Below, in pieces: positions 44,621 through 53,432 of a stretch of 64,000 nucleotides of DNA. The notes beneath the pieces were generated by a model that had not been told where the DNA came from, ran no database searches, and was given only the letters and a program-made list of their open reading frames with translations. Each line of letters starts with the position of its first letter. The stretch's first letter is position 1. Source of the DNA: an uncultured Bacteroidia bacterium (lineage in GTDB: Bacteria; Bacteroidota; Bacteroidia; Bacteroidales; F082); contig CAJVWU010000007.1 in assembly GCA_913009755.1 (NCBI GenBank), forward strand, positions 1 through 64,000, in the 5' to 3' direction. Made by a program: the position numbers and the translations under genes.

Positions 44621-44637
44621 TTCAAATTTACTGCCAA
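44621..44637 (-). promoter_or_regulatory. possible sigma-54 promoter of the propeller/12-haem operon
   Basis: TTGGCAGTAAATTTGAA has TTGGCA and TTG with correct spacing but lacks the C of GC. Distance to the start at 44569 is about 53 bases. Autoregulation of the operon would follow if real. Confidence 0.3.
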
Positions 44638-44780
44638 ATATAAATTATAGCGGATAAAATTAACAATAATACAATTAAAGCCTTCGGATATGTCATATTT
44701 ATCGCACGGGGCAGCTATTTTACAAATTAGTTAAAATTGTGTGAAAAATGCCATAATAAAGATAACCCGTTTTTATTCCG

Positions 44781-45557
44781 TTATCCGAAAAACCCCTGCA
44801 CCATTCCCCCGTCATGCGAGAAGGTCTGGCCGGTGACGTACCTTGAAAGCGGGGAAAGCAGCCAAAGGGCCAAAGGCGCCATCTCTTCGGGGGTGGCCAT
44901 TTGTCCGACAGGGATTTCATTTTCAAATGATTGTTGAGCTTCTTCGGGGGTGATGTTTTCCAATTCGCTTTTTTTGACAAACAACCGCTCCAGTGCTGCC
45001 GTGGAATGATATCCCGGCGCCAGTACATTGGCCGTAATCCCATCTGCAGCAATTTCCTGCGAAAGCGTTTTTACAAAGCCTACCACAGCCGGGCGCAACG
45101 CATTACTGAGGATAAGATTTTTTACGGGCTGCTTTACGGAAACACTTTCAATAAAAACCATCCGCCCGTAATGTTGTTTCCTGAAAACAGGGATAAATTT
45201 TTTTGTGAAAGCAATTTTCCATTTCACAACACTGTTCCAGGCTTCCTGCCACTGGTCCATGCTGATGTCATCAAAACCACCGGCAGGCGGCCCCCCGGCA
45301 TTGACCAATACACCGGAAAGGTATTTATTGCCAAGCCATAGTATAATATCATCCTGCGTTTTTTCCAGCATAATATCCCCGGATAGGTAATCAACCTGGC
45401 CTGAAAATTGATTTTTTAACCTTACCAGTTTTTCTTCTGTCCGGCTGACGGCCAGCACATTTGCCCCTTCAATGGCCAGGGCTTCGGCAATGGCACGCCC
45501 GAAACCGCTTCCGGCACCGGTGACCATGAAATATTTGTCCCTGATCTGTAAATCCAT
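44781..45557 (-). CDS. short-chain dehydrogenase/reductase
   Basis: A 258-residue SDR enzyme. The NAD(P)-binding motif is TGAGSGFGRAIAEAL near residue 13, followed by NAGGPPAGG. The expected catalytic Tyr-x-x-x-Lys is not obvious; the aligned region reads NLILSNALRPAVVGFVKTL. This variant is seen in several 3-oxoacyl-reductase-like SDRs of unknown activity. It lies divergent from the EamA transporter, with REP-like palindromes between them. Substrate unknown. Confidence 0.85.
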   Translation of the reverse strand: MDLQIRDKYFMVTGAGSGFGRAIAEALAIEGANVLAVSRTEEKLVRLKNQFSGQVDYLSGDIMLEKTQDDIILWLGNKYLSGVLVNAGGPPAGGFDDISMDQWQEAWNSVVKWKIAFTKKFIPVFRKQHYGRMVFIESVSVKQPVKNLILSNALRPAVVGFVKTLSQEIAADGITANVLAPGYHSTAALERLFVKKSELENITPEEAQQSFENEIPVGQMATPEEMAPLALWLLSPLSRYVTGQTFSHDGGMVQGFFG

Positions 45558-45596
45558 TTTTTAAGTTTTTGACTTCAAATGTAGACATTTCATCCC

Positions 45597-45676
45597 GTAC
45601 CGGCAACTTCAGTCGCCGAAAAGTCAAAGTTATTCAGTCATCGGCGACTGAAGTCGCCGGTACAAGTTGCCGGTAC
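45597..45676. repeat. REP-like nested inverted repeats
   Basis: Outer arms GTACCGGCAACTT (45597-45609) and AAGTTGCCGGTAC (45664-45676) are perfect, as are the inner arms TTCAGTCGCCGA (45608-45619) and TCGGCGACTGAA (45641-45652). CGGCGACTGAAGTCGCCG at 45642-45659 is itself a hairpin. No T run. Resembles REP/BIME elements, often mobilised by Y1 (TnpA-REP) transposases. Confidence 0.6.
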
Positions 45677-45745
45677 ATAAGAATTTTATTTTTTCCATTA
45701 TTCCGGCAGGCTTTTCTCTATTTTTGCCAATCGGAAAATACCGGA

Positions 45746-46645
45746 ATGGAACATAATAAACAGATTATACGTGGAACTATCGCCATCAGCATTTCAGCCA
45801 TTATGTGGGGATTCGACGGCGTGGTGCTTACCCCTCGGTTGTATAACCTGGATGTTATTTATGTAGTATTTATTTTACACCTGATCCCATTTGTCCTGAT
45901 GAACATTTTCTTTTTCAGGCAGTACGGCCAACTCAGGAATTTTGCCAGGCAGGACTATATTACCTTTACGCTCATTGCTGTTTTTGGGGGGACGCTGGGT
46001 ACGTATGCCATCGTAAAGGCCCTGTTCCTCGTTAATTTTCATGATCTTTCGGTTGTGGTGTTGCTTCAGAAACTGCAACCCATTTTTGCCATCATCCTCG
46101 CCGGGATACTACTTGGTGAAAGAATCAGAAAAGACTTTGTTTTGTGGGCATCCGTTGCCATTGTTTCCAGCTATTTCCTGACTTTCGGGTTTAGTTTACC
46201 CAATATGAATACAGAAACCAATACCATTTATGCCGCCCTCTATGCTTTGCTTGCTGCCTTTTCTTTCGGCAGTTCCACGGTTTTCTCAAAAAAAATATTG
46301 CTGAACTATAATTTCATTACCGCTACTTTTTTCCGATACGGGTTCACAACCATAATTGCAGGACTGGCTGTATTGTTCGCCGGAAAGTTTACCTGGATAT
46401 TTCACACTACCGAAATAAACTGGATCTATTTTATTATTATCGGACTGACAACCGGTTCGGGCGCAATTTTTATCTATTATTACGGGCTGCGCAGGGTGAA
46501 AGCCATCATTGCCACCATCAGCGAATTGCTGTTTCCCATTTCAGCCATTTTGTTCGATTATTTGGTCAACGGCAGCATCCTCTCCCCTGTCCAAATGATT
46601 AGTGCTGCCGTCATGGTTTTTGCAATTATCAAGCTGAATAAGTAA
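45746..46645 (+). CDS. EamA/DMT-family transporter
   Basis: A 299-residue membrane protein with ten hydrophobic segments (two EamA repeats of five). Typical motifs include TIAISISAIMWGFDGVV at the first TM, VVLLQKLQPIFAIILAGILLGE, and AIIATISELLFPISAILFDYLVNG in the second repeat. It probably exports a metabolite (amino acid, nucleoside or sugar), but the substrate cannot be told. The ATG at 45746 is used because the upstream part of the open frame lies in REP-like sequence. It is transcribed away from the SDR gene. Confidence 0.85.
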   Translation: MEHNKQIIRGTIAISISAIMWGFDGVVLTPRLYNLDVIYVVFILHLIPFVLMNIFFFRQYGQLRNFARQDYITFTLIAVFGGTLGTYAIVKALFLVNFHDLSVVVLLQKLQPIFAIILAGILLGERIRKDFVLWASVAIVSSYFLTFGFSLPNMNTETNTIYAALYALLAAFSFGSSTVFSKKILLNYNFITATFFRYGFTTIIAGLAVLFAGKFTWIFHTTEINWIYFIIIGLTTGSGAIFIYYYGLRRVKAIIATISELLFPISAILFDYLVNGSILSPVQMISAAVMVFAIIKLNK

Positions 46646-46807
46646 AGGGGTTCTGAGTGGTGAGTGGTGAGTTTTCAGTTTTCAGCTTTCAGATTATCAA
46701 ATTTAGGCTAATTTACACTTTTAACCGATTCAACCAATTTTCATAATTTTATTCTTTAAAAATAATTTATCTTTACCCCTTCATTTTTTAGTAAAAAATA
46801 ATCTACT

Positions 46808-47068
46808 ATGTCAGAAGAAATTCAATTGGTTTATACCGGTTCCAGAGCCGAGGGTTTATGGGTTCAGGAGATATTAAAGGAAAACGGGATCGGTTCAATC
46901 CTGAAAGATACACTTGCCTCAAGCGTAAAAGGGGGGTGGGCGGACGGATCCCCTGCAGACGCCCTTCTCATTTATGTTGAAAACAATAATTTAGAAAAAG
47001 CAAAATCTATTCTCAAGGAATACTTTGCCAAGCGGAAACCTTTAAAAAATGATAACGATAAAAGTTGA
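46808..47068 (+). CDS. DUF2007 putative signal-transducing protein
   Basis: An 86-residue protein with the DUF2007 pattern: IQLVYTGSRAEGLWVQEILKE, then NGIGSILKD and YVENNNLEKAKSILKEYF. The fold is a small alpha/beta ferredoxin-like unit present in many Bacteroidota, with unproved function. It overlaps the following GNAT gene by 20 bases, so the two are translated together. The TATCTTTA at 46768-46775 may be a promoter -7 element. Confidence 0.75.
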   Translation: MSEEIQLVYTGSRAEGLWVQEILKENGIGSILKDTLASSVKGGWADGSPADALLIYVENNNLEKAKSILKEYFAKRKPLKNDNDKS

Positions 47069-47591
47069 TGACGAGCTTGAACTAAGGTCGGTTACGCTGG
47101 CTTCGGCACAAACTATCTTTAACAGCATCAGGCGTTCCAGGGATCATTTGCACCAATGGCTTCCTTTTGTTGACCAAACAAAATCGGTTAACGATACCCG
47201 GCGGTTTATAAAAACCACCATCAAGTCTTCCTGCCTTAAAAAAGATATGATCTTTGAAATAGCTGAAAACAATGTGTTTGCCGGACTGATCAGTCTTAAA
47301 GAAATTGACAACCTCAATGCAAAAGCTGAAATCGGTTACTGGCTTGATGCGGCGATGACCGGAAAAGGGATCATGACCCGTTCATGTAAGGCCCTTATCA
47401 GTTATGCCTTTGATGAACTGAGGCTTAACCGTATCTGTATAAAAACTGCCGTCGCAAATAAAAAAAGTGCCGCCATACCGCTGAGCCTGCATTTTTTACC
47501 GGAAGGCACAGAGCGGGCTGGTGAATTGTTGAATAACAAATTCAAAGACTTGTTGGTGTACAGCATACTAAAACACGAATGGAAAGGCTGA
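47049..47591 (+). CDS. RimJ/RimL-type GNAT N-acetyltransferase
   Basis: A 180-residue acetyltransferase. Conserved parts are FNSIRRSRDHLHQWLPFVD (helix alpha1-alpha2), FAGLISLKEIDNLNAKAEIGYWLDAAMTGKGIMT (the acetyl-CoA binding beta-bulge loop), and LNRICIKTAVANKKSAAIPLSL. The usual RimJ/RimL end GF is altered to LHFLPEGTERAGE. Substrate could be a ribosomal protein, a small amine or an antibiotic. It overlaps the preceding DUF2007 gene by 20 bases, and its TGA overlaps the next ATG, so it sits in a three-gene operon. Confidence 0.85.
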   Translation: MITIKVDDELELRSVTLASAQTIFNSIRRSRDHLHQWLPFVDQTKSVNDTRRFIKTTIKSSCLKKDMIFEIAENNVFAGLISLKEIDNLNAKAEIGYWLDAAMTGKGIMTRSCKALISYAFDELRLNRICIKTAVANKKSAAIPLSLHFLPEGTERAGELLNNKFKDLLVYSILKHEWKG

Positions 47592-48421
47592 TGGAACCTG
47601 CACTGCTTAATTATTTTATTTATAATAACGAGTTGAAAGATGCCTGCGATTTCAACAGCCGTTTTACTGAAAGTGGCCCCGGAATATATGAAGTCATCCG
47701 GTTTCAGGAAGGGAAGCCCCTTTTTCTTGATGAGCACATCCGGCGTTTTTTCCATTCGGCAAAATATGAGAAACTTCCCCTTGACCTTTCCGAAAAACAA
47801 ATGCGTAACCGCATCAGAACACTGATTGAAAGCAACAGGGCTAAACAAGGCAACATTTTTTTTCAATTGACGCTGAATCCTGAAAAAGGCCACGTTTTCA
47901 CGGCATGGATCATGCCATCCTATTATCCTTCAAAAGAGGAGTTAAAAAACGGCGTGGCATTAAAAACAATGTCCGGAACCCGGAAGGAACCTCATTCAAA
48001 ACGCATTAACCTTCCCGTACGGAAAACGGCGGACAAAATATTACAAAGTCAACCCGTTGCCGAGGTACTGATGATTTCCAAAAACGGACTGGTTACCGAA
48101 GGCAGCCGGTCAAATATCTTTTTTGTAAACGATACGGCACTTTATACCCCGGCCATCAATCTGGTACTGCCCGGCATAACCCGTTCGGTAGTTATCCGGC
48201 TTGCCAGGGAAAACAGAATTAAAACTTTTGAAAAAAATATTTTGTTTGACAATATCACAGAATTTAACGGCTGCTTTTTGACCAGTACTTCAAAAGACAT
48301 TTTACCTGTCAGGATGATTGACAAAACCCTTTTTCACGTTCCGGAACCGGTAACACAGAAGCTTATATCCCTTTTTCAGGAACTGGCCTTTGAATATTTC
48401 ATGAATTTTTCGTGGGACTGA
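47591..48421 (+). CDS. class IV aminotransferase (branched-chain/D-amino acid/ADC-lyase type)
   Basis: A 276-residue PLP enzyme with fold-type IV features: GIYEVIRFQEGKPLFLDEHIRRFFHSA near 32-60, the PLP-Lys candidate in LPVRKTADKILQSQ, EVLMISKNGLVTEGSRSNIFFV near 158, and PGITRSVVIRLA. The pattern ADKILQ instead of the branched-chain motif SYLxx suggests an aminodeoxychorismate lyase- or D-amino-acid-transaminase-like protein. The ATG is placed at 47591, sharing one base with the preceding stop (TGATG). Confidence 0.85.
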   Translation: MEPALLNYFIYNNELKDACDFNSRFTESGPGIYEVIRFQEGKPLFLDEHIRRFFHSAKYEKLPLDLSEKQMRNRIRTLIESNRAKQGNIFFQLTLNPEKGHVFTAWIMPSYYPSKEELKNGVALKTMSGTRKEPHSKRINLPVRKTADKILQSQPVAEVLMISKNGLVTEGSRSNIFFVNDTALYTPAINLVLPGITRSVVIRLARENRIKTFEKNILFDNITEFNGCFLTSTSKDILPVRMIDKTLFHVPEPVTQKLISLFQELAFEYFMNFSWD

Positions 48422-48545
48422 TCACCGATATCTTTTTTCGTATTTAATGAAGTTTATCTCCAAATAGCAAAACGATGACAGATAATCTTCCGCTCCAACA
48501 TCCTATTTTTGTACATTTACTCGTTTTTTACAAATCAATTGATAA

Positions 48546-49430
48546 GTGATTTTAACTGATAAAAAAACCGGCAAGTTCAGATTCCCTGATATTTTTTTAC
48601 CCCTGCTTTTCCTTTTACTGCTGACAAGTATTCCCGGAAAGGCACAAAAAAAGATTCCGGATGATTTTTGTATCACCTCCCATGAAAAAAAGCTATTCGA
48701 TGCCATTAATACCTTGCTTACCGATTATGGCAAAAAATCGTTAAAACTCTCGGCCTCGTTGTCTTATGTGGCCAAAACCCATGTGAAAGACCTTTTACAA
48801 AACAGGCCTGACACCAGCATCTGCAACCTGTCGAGCTGGAGTGACAAAGGGGACTGGACTCCTTGTTGCTTCAACCGGTATGTCCCGCAACAGGAATGCA
48901 TGTGGGGAAAACCAAAAGAGCTGACCACTTATCCGTACCGGGGATACGAAATGGCCGGATATTTTCAGGATGAGTTTACGGCAGACTCGGTTATTGAATT
49001 GTGGTCATCACAAAAGGAAGTGCTGGATATGTTGCTAACCAGGGAAAACTATTCAAAAAAAGAATGGGTTTGTATGGGTATTGGAATGAACCGGCATTAT
49101 GTATCCGTTTGGTTTGGCCAGCGGCCCGACAAGGTTAAAGCACCCTTGATATGTGATACGGCCACGGTAATTGCTGTTTTGGACACTGCGAAAATCACTA
49201 AAAAAACAGAGTATTATTATCTTATTATCGCTTCATTCCTGAATGAAAAAGATGCCAGGGAAGCCATAAAACGATACAAAAAAAATGGTTTCAAAAATGC
49301 AGGCACTATAATAAAAAGCAGCAACAGGGTACGTGTTTATCTTGACCGTTTTCCCACCCTGAAAGAAGCCATGTATGCAAAACAAAACCTCCCTTACAGT
49401 TTTCACGATGCCTGGATATATAAGGAATAA
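48546..49430 (+). CDS. secreted CAP-domain protein with C-terminal SPOR domain
   Basis: A 294-residue protein starting at GTG, with signal peptide (IFLPLLFLLLLTSIPGKAQ). Residues about 50-200 form a CAP (SCP/PR-1) domain: FDAINTLLTDYG, LSASLSYVAKTHVKDL, EMAGYF, VIELWSSQKEVLDMLL, and GIGMNRHYVSVWFG. The residues about 220-294 resemble a SPOR peptidoglycan-binding domain (YYLIIASFLNEKDAREAIKRYKKNGFKNAGTI and RVYLDRFPTLKEAMYAKQNL). This suggests envelope localisation, where CAP domains are found in secreted proteins of unclear function. The stop is 30 bases before the next gene. Confidence 0.8.
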   Translation: MILTDKKTGKFRFPDIFLPLLFLLLLTSIPGKAQKKIPDDFCITSHEKKLFDAINTLLTDYGKKSLKLSASLSYVAKTHVKDLLQNRPDTSICNLSSWSDKGDWTPCCFNRYVPQQECMWGKPKELTTYPYRGYEMAGYFQDEFTADSVIELWSSQKEVLDMLLTRENYSKKEWVCMGIGMNRHYVSVWFGQRPDKVKAPLICDTATVIAVLDTAKITKKTEYYYLIIASFLNEKDAREAIKRYKKNGFKNAGTIIKSSNRVRVYLDRFPTLKEAMYAKQNLPYSFHDAWIYKE

Positions 49431-49460
49431 TATTTTGAAATTAATTGGAAAAACAAAAAC

Positions 49461-50642
49461 ATGAAAACCAGATATAAACTTAAAGAGGTTGCTGACAAAA
49501 AAACCATAAAAGCATTCCTGAACCTGCCGGCAGAAATTAACCGGAATGACAAAAACTGGATCAGGCCGCTGGATGAGGACCTTGAAAAAACATTTGACCC
49601 TTCCAAAAATAAGTTTTTCAGAAACGGGGATGCCATACGATGGATTTTGAAGGATACTCATGACAAGGTTGTGGGCCGCCTTGCTGCATTTTATGATGAG
49701 GCTACGGCTAAAAAAAATGATCAACCCACCGGGGGCATTGGATTTTTTGAATGTATAAACGACCAGCAGGCAGCTAATATTCTTTTTGACACATCGCGTG
49801 AATGGCTGAAAGAAAAAGGCATGGAAGCAATGGATGGCCCGGTCAATTTTGGGGTACGCGATATTTTTTGGGGCTGTCTTGCCGATGGTTTTTATGAGCC
49901 CATCTACAATATGCCTTACAACCCGAAATATTACAACAACTTATTTGAAGGGTATGGATTTCAGAATTATTTCAATCAATATACTTATGGCATGCCGATT
50001 AACCCTGAGTTGATGGACCCGGTGATCAGGGAAAAGGCAGACAGGCTTTATCAGGATCCCAAATATCGTTTTATTATTTACGATAAAAAAGATAAGGAAA
50101 AGTTTGCCGAAGATTTCATGATCATCTTCAACAAAGCCTGGGGGCCGTTTCCCGGTGTTAAACCCATCAACAAACAACAGGCACTTGCCTTGTTTAAATC
50201 CATGAAAGCCGTGATTGATCCGAGGACGATCATCATTGGATTCTACGATAACGAGCCCATCGGTTTTTTTATCATGATCCCCGACCTTTACCAGGCTTAC
50301 CGGAATTTTGACGGCAGGCTCGGTACAATAAACAAACTGCGGCTTTTGTATAAATTAAAAGTAAGTAAAAATTTTACCCGTCTTATCGGCATAATTTTTG
50401 GCGTGATACCCGAATTTCAAAAAAAGGGGGCCACATCAGGCCTGATACTTCGATTTGAAAAAGAAGTGGTTAAACCCGGTTTTCGCTATACCGATCTTGA
50501 GATGAACTGGATTGGAGATTTTAACCCCACCATGATGAAACTGGCAGAACTCATCGGGTCAAAAATTCGGAAAACGCATATTACCTACCGGTATTTGTTC
50601 GACCGGAATAAAGAATTCAAACGGGCAAAAAGAATGAGCTGA
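49461..50642 (+). CDS. GNAT-like protein of unknown function
   Basis: A 393-residue protein of the Bacteroidota family with an N-terminal GNAT-like half (IKAFLNLPAEINRNDKNWI, VVGRLAAFYDEA, GFFECINDQQAANILF) and a second half with IGFFIMIPDLYQAYRNFDGRLGTINKLRLL and GVIPEFQKKGATSGLILRFEK (acetyl-CoA-binding-like loop). DGPVNFGVRDIFWGCLADGF is a diagnostic motif. Likely an acyltransferase on an unknown substrate. The start is preceded by the CAP-SPOR stop at 30 bases. Confidence 0.75.
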   Translation: MKTRYKLKEVADKKTIKAFLNLPAEINRNDKNWIRPLDEDLEKTFDPSKNKFFRNGDAIRWILKDTHDKVVGRLAAFYDEATAKKNDQPTGGIGFFECINDQQAANILFDTSREWLKEKGMEAMDGPVNFGVRDIFWGCLADGFYEPIYNMPYNPKYYNNLFEGYGFQNYFNQYTYGMPINPELMDPVIREKADRLYQDPKYRFIIYDKKDKEKFAEDFMIIFNKAWGPFPGVKPINKQQALALFKSMKAVIDPRTIIIGFYDNEPIGFFIMIPDLYQAYRNFDGRLGTINKLRLLYKLKVSKNFTRLIGIIFGVIPEFQKKGATSGLILRFEKEVVKPGFRYTDLEMNWIGDFNPTMMKLAELIGSKIRKTHITYRYLFDRNKEFKRAKRMS

Positions 50643-50873
50643 TTGTTTTTATGAAACATTCATGATTGGTTTTTCAAAATACAAGCCCGGTGAAATCCGA
50701 CAATGCCCGGTGCATAGCACAATTGCACAGGGAAAGGGGATGGTTATCATAACCGACGGGTTAACCCGTTGGCTTGAACAAATGAAAAGTTAAACAGATG
50801 AAAATGAAAAATTATTCCTGTAAACAAAAATATATTTATCTTTAACGCGCTTTTCCCACACTAAGTGTTAGCC

Positions 50874-53384
50874 ATGTTTCGAAATATAATCCGATTAACT
50901 TTATTTTTTATTTTTTCAGTGGTTGCTGGATATCTTATTTCAGCACAAGAATCTAAACCCGATTACAAGATTTCACCGCAAGGTGATACAATCAACATAC
51001 AACCGGTTCAATTATCCCAGATTACATCAAGCATTGAAAAGGCTTATGACGTGATGAAAAAAGCAAAGAAGAACCTTGTTACCGATGTTGAGTTTGAAAA
51101 GTTTGATTCGGTGTATAATGCGGGCATGAAAGATCTCAATAAAAACAATAAAGCTATTTTAAAAAATGAGAAAAATCTGGATATACGTGATATTGATAAT
51201 TACCTTCAACGATGGGAAACAAATTTGAACCAGGCCAATCTCTGGAAAAATAAAATACAGGACAGGATTAAAATCCTGAACAATGATCTGTTCAATATTG
51301 CCATGCTAAAAGAGCAGTGGGAGCTTACCTATAAAAATGCCAGGGAATCAGGGGTTCCTAACAATGTACTGACCAGCGTTTCGGAACTGATCACAAAACT
51401 GAAAACATTTGAAAAGGATATTAAAAAACAGCAAAACGAAAGTCTGAAAAAACAGAACAACCTCACCAAGACATTGCTGATTATTGACAGTACAATAACC
51501 GCGCTTAACAACCAGAAATCAACAATTCAATCGGACTACCTGCGACAGGACAGTCCACCATTGTGGAATGCTGCCGACTCAACAATAAACGCTGTAAGTT
51601 TAAAAAAACTCATCAATCAATCATTTGAAACCAACCAAAAAAGCTTTACCCTTTTTATAGAGAGCAATAAGAATATATATATCTTTCACACGATACTTTT
51701 CTTTATTTTATGGGGATTACTGTTTTTTTTATATAAATATTCTTCCAAACAGGGGTTTGCTGAAGATAACCAGGATGAAAACAAAGTTGAACTGACCAAA
51801 GCGCGAGATGTAATTTCCAGACATGTCATCTCCGCCCTTATTATCGGCCTGTTCTTTTCTTTATGGTTTTATCCTTCAATGATCATTTCAGTTATTGAAG
51901 TTATTCAATTGTCGTATATTATTATTGCAATAATTTTCCTGCCGGCATTCCTGAACAAAAAGATAAAACCTTTTCTCTACGCTATTCTCATTATCTTTTT
52001 TATCAACATCTTCCAGGTGATGATCCCGGCAAAAACTTTGTTCACGAGAATAATCCTGCTTACGGAAAATATACTCGGGACATGGATATTATATCAGGTG
52101 ATTAAATCCGGAAAAACAATTTCAGTCAGTTTAAAAGAAAATAAGTGGGAGTTTTTCCTGAAACTTGTTCCTGTTTTCTTTGCCTTTCTGGTGGCATCAT
52201 TCATCGCGAATGTATTTGGTTTTGTAAACATTGCTGTATTACTGAGCAACACGGTCGTCAATTCAATCATCAACTTCATCATCGTCGTGTTGGTTGTCAG
52301 GGTATTAAACAGTGCTTTTTCTATCCTTTTACGGATGCCTCTGGTCCTGAAACTAAACCTGATCAGAAACCACCTTTATTTAATTGAAAAACGGATCCAT
52401 CAAACCGTCAGGCTCATAGCCATCCTGCTTTGGTTTAAATCAATCTTTAAAAACCTGAATATTTATAATAATGTTTACGAATGGACAACCGGATTAATCC
52501 AAACTTCATGGAGTATTGGTAAAACCACTATTGAGTTTGGGGGAATACTTAACTTTTTCCTGATTATTGTCATAACCTATTATGTAGCAGGTTTTGTAAA
52601 ATCCATACTAAAAGAAGAAGTTTTTCCGCGTATCAGGTTGCCACGGGGTGTCCCCGGTGCCATAACTATGATCACCGGCTATTTTATTGCCGGTTATGGT
52701 ATTTTCCTGGCCATTGCCGCAATGGGAGTTGACCTGGGAAAATTCGGATTGTTGGCCGGTACGCTGGGTGTTGGCATCGGTTTTGGATTGCAGGGCATTG
52801 TCGCCAACTTTATTGCCGGACTGGTGCTGGCTTTTGAACGTCCCATCCAGGTTGGCGACACGATTGAAGTAAATAACCTGATGGGAGATGTGGTTTCTAT
52901 TGGTGTCAGGTCAAGTACCATCAGGACTTTTGACGGCTCTGAAGTCATTATTCCCAACAGTACACTGATTACCAACGATGTTGTGAACTGGACCTTGTCA
53001 GACCGCAAGAAAAGGCGGGACATTCACGTTGGTGTGGCTTATGGCAGCGACCCGCACCAGGTGATCGAAATAATTAAAAAAGTAGCCAGCGAACACCCCA
53101 ATGTATTAAAGACACCCGCCCCCTGGGCTTTGTTTGACGGCTTTGGAGACAGTTCGCTTAATTTCAGGATCAGGATATGGACAACCATGGACACGGGAAT
53201 GACCACAAAAAGTGACGTGGCCATTGGCGTTTATGATGCCCTTGCAGAAGCGGGCATCGAAATCCCGTTTCCCCAGCAAGACATTCACCTCCGGTCAATT
53301 GACCCTGACATCGAAAAAAAAGCTTTCAGGGAAAAAACGGAACAAAACAAAAAAAAGCCACAAGCCGGCAAAAAACAGGTGTAA
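50874..53384 (+). CDS. MscS-family mechanosensitive channel with large N-terminal extension
   Basis: An 836-residue protein: signal peptide, then a 200-residue coiled-coil periplasmic region (about 35-220), eight or more membrane segments, and the MscS core at about 605-790. The pore helix has GKFGLLAGTLGVGIGFGLQGIVANFIAGLVLAFERPIQVGDTI, the hallmark. The length and topology resemble MscK/YbdG-type channels. It releases solutes during osmotic downshock. The ATG at 50874 is favoured over a GTG at 50865. TATCTTTA at 50837-50844 may be a promoter -7 element. Confidence 0.92.
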   Translation: MFRNIIRLTLFFIFSVVAGYLISAQESKPDYKISPQGDTINIQPVQLSQITSSIEKAYDVMKKAKKNLVTDVEFEKFDSVYNAGMKDLNKNNKAILKNEKNLDIRDIDNYLQRWETNLNQANLWKNKIQDRIKILNNDLFNIAMLKEQWELTYKNARESGVPNNVLTSVSELITKLKTFEKDIKKQQNESLKKQNNLTKTLLIIDSTITALNNQKSTIQSDYLRQDSPPLWNAADSTINAVSLKKLINQSFETNQKSFTLFIESNKNIYIFHTILFFILWGLLFFLYKYSSKQGFAEDNQDENKVELTKARDVISRHVISALIIGLFFSLWFYPSMIISVIEVIQLSYIIIAIIFLPAFLNKKIKPFLYAILIIFFINIFQVMIPAKTLFTRIILLTENILGTWILYQVIKSGKTISVSLKENKWEFFLKLVPVFFAFLVASFIANVFGFVNIAVLLSNTVVNSIINFIIVVLVVRVLNSAFSILLRMPLVLKLNLIRNHLYLIEKRIHQTVRLIAILLWFKSIFKNLNIYNNVYEWTTGLIQTSWSIGKTTIEFGGILNFFLIIVITYYVAGFVKSILKEEVFPRIRLPRGVPGAITMITGYFIAGYGIFLAIAAMGVDLGKFGLLAGTLGVGIGFGLQGIVANFIAGLVLAFERPIQVGDTIEVNNLMGDVVSIGVRSSTIRTFDGSEVIIPNSTLITNDVVNWTLSDRKKRRDIHVGVAYGSDPHQVIEIIKKVASEHPNVLKTPAPWALFDGFGDSSLNFRIRIWTTMDTGMTTKSDVAIGVYDALAEAGIEIPFPQQDIHLRSIDPDIEKKAFREKTEQNKKKPQAGKKQV

Positions 53385-53432
53385 AAGGCAAACTGGATAC
53401 AAACGACAAGAACCAGGTAAAAGAATAACCCC

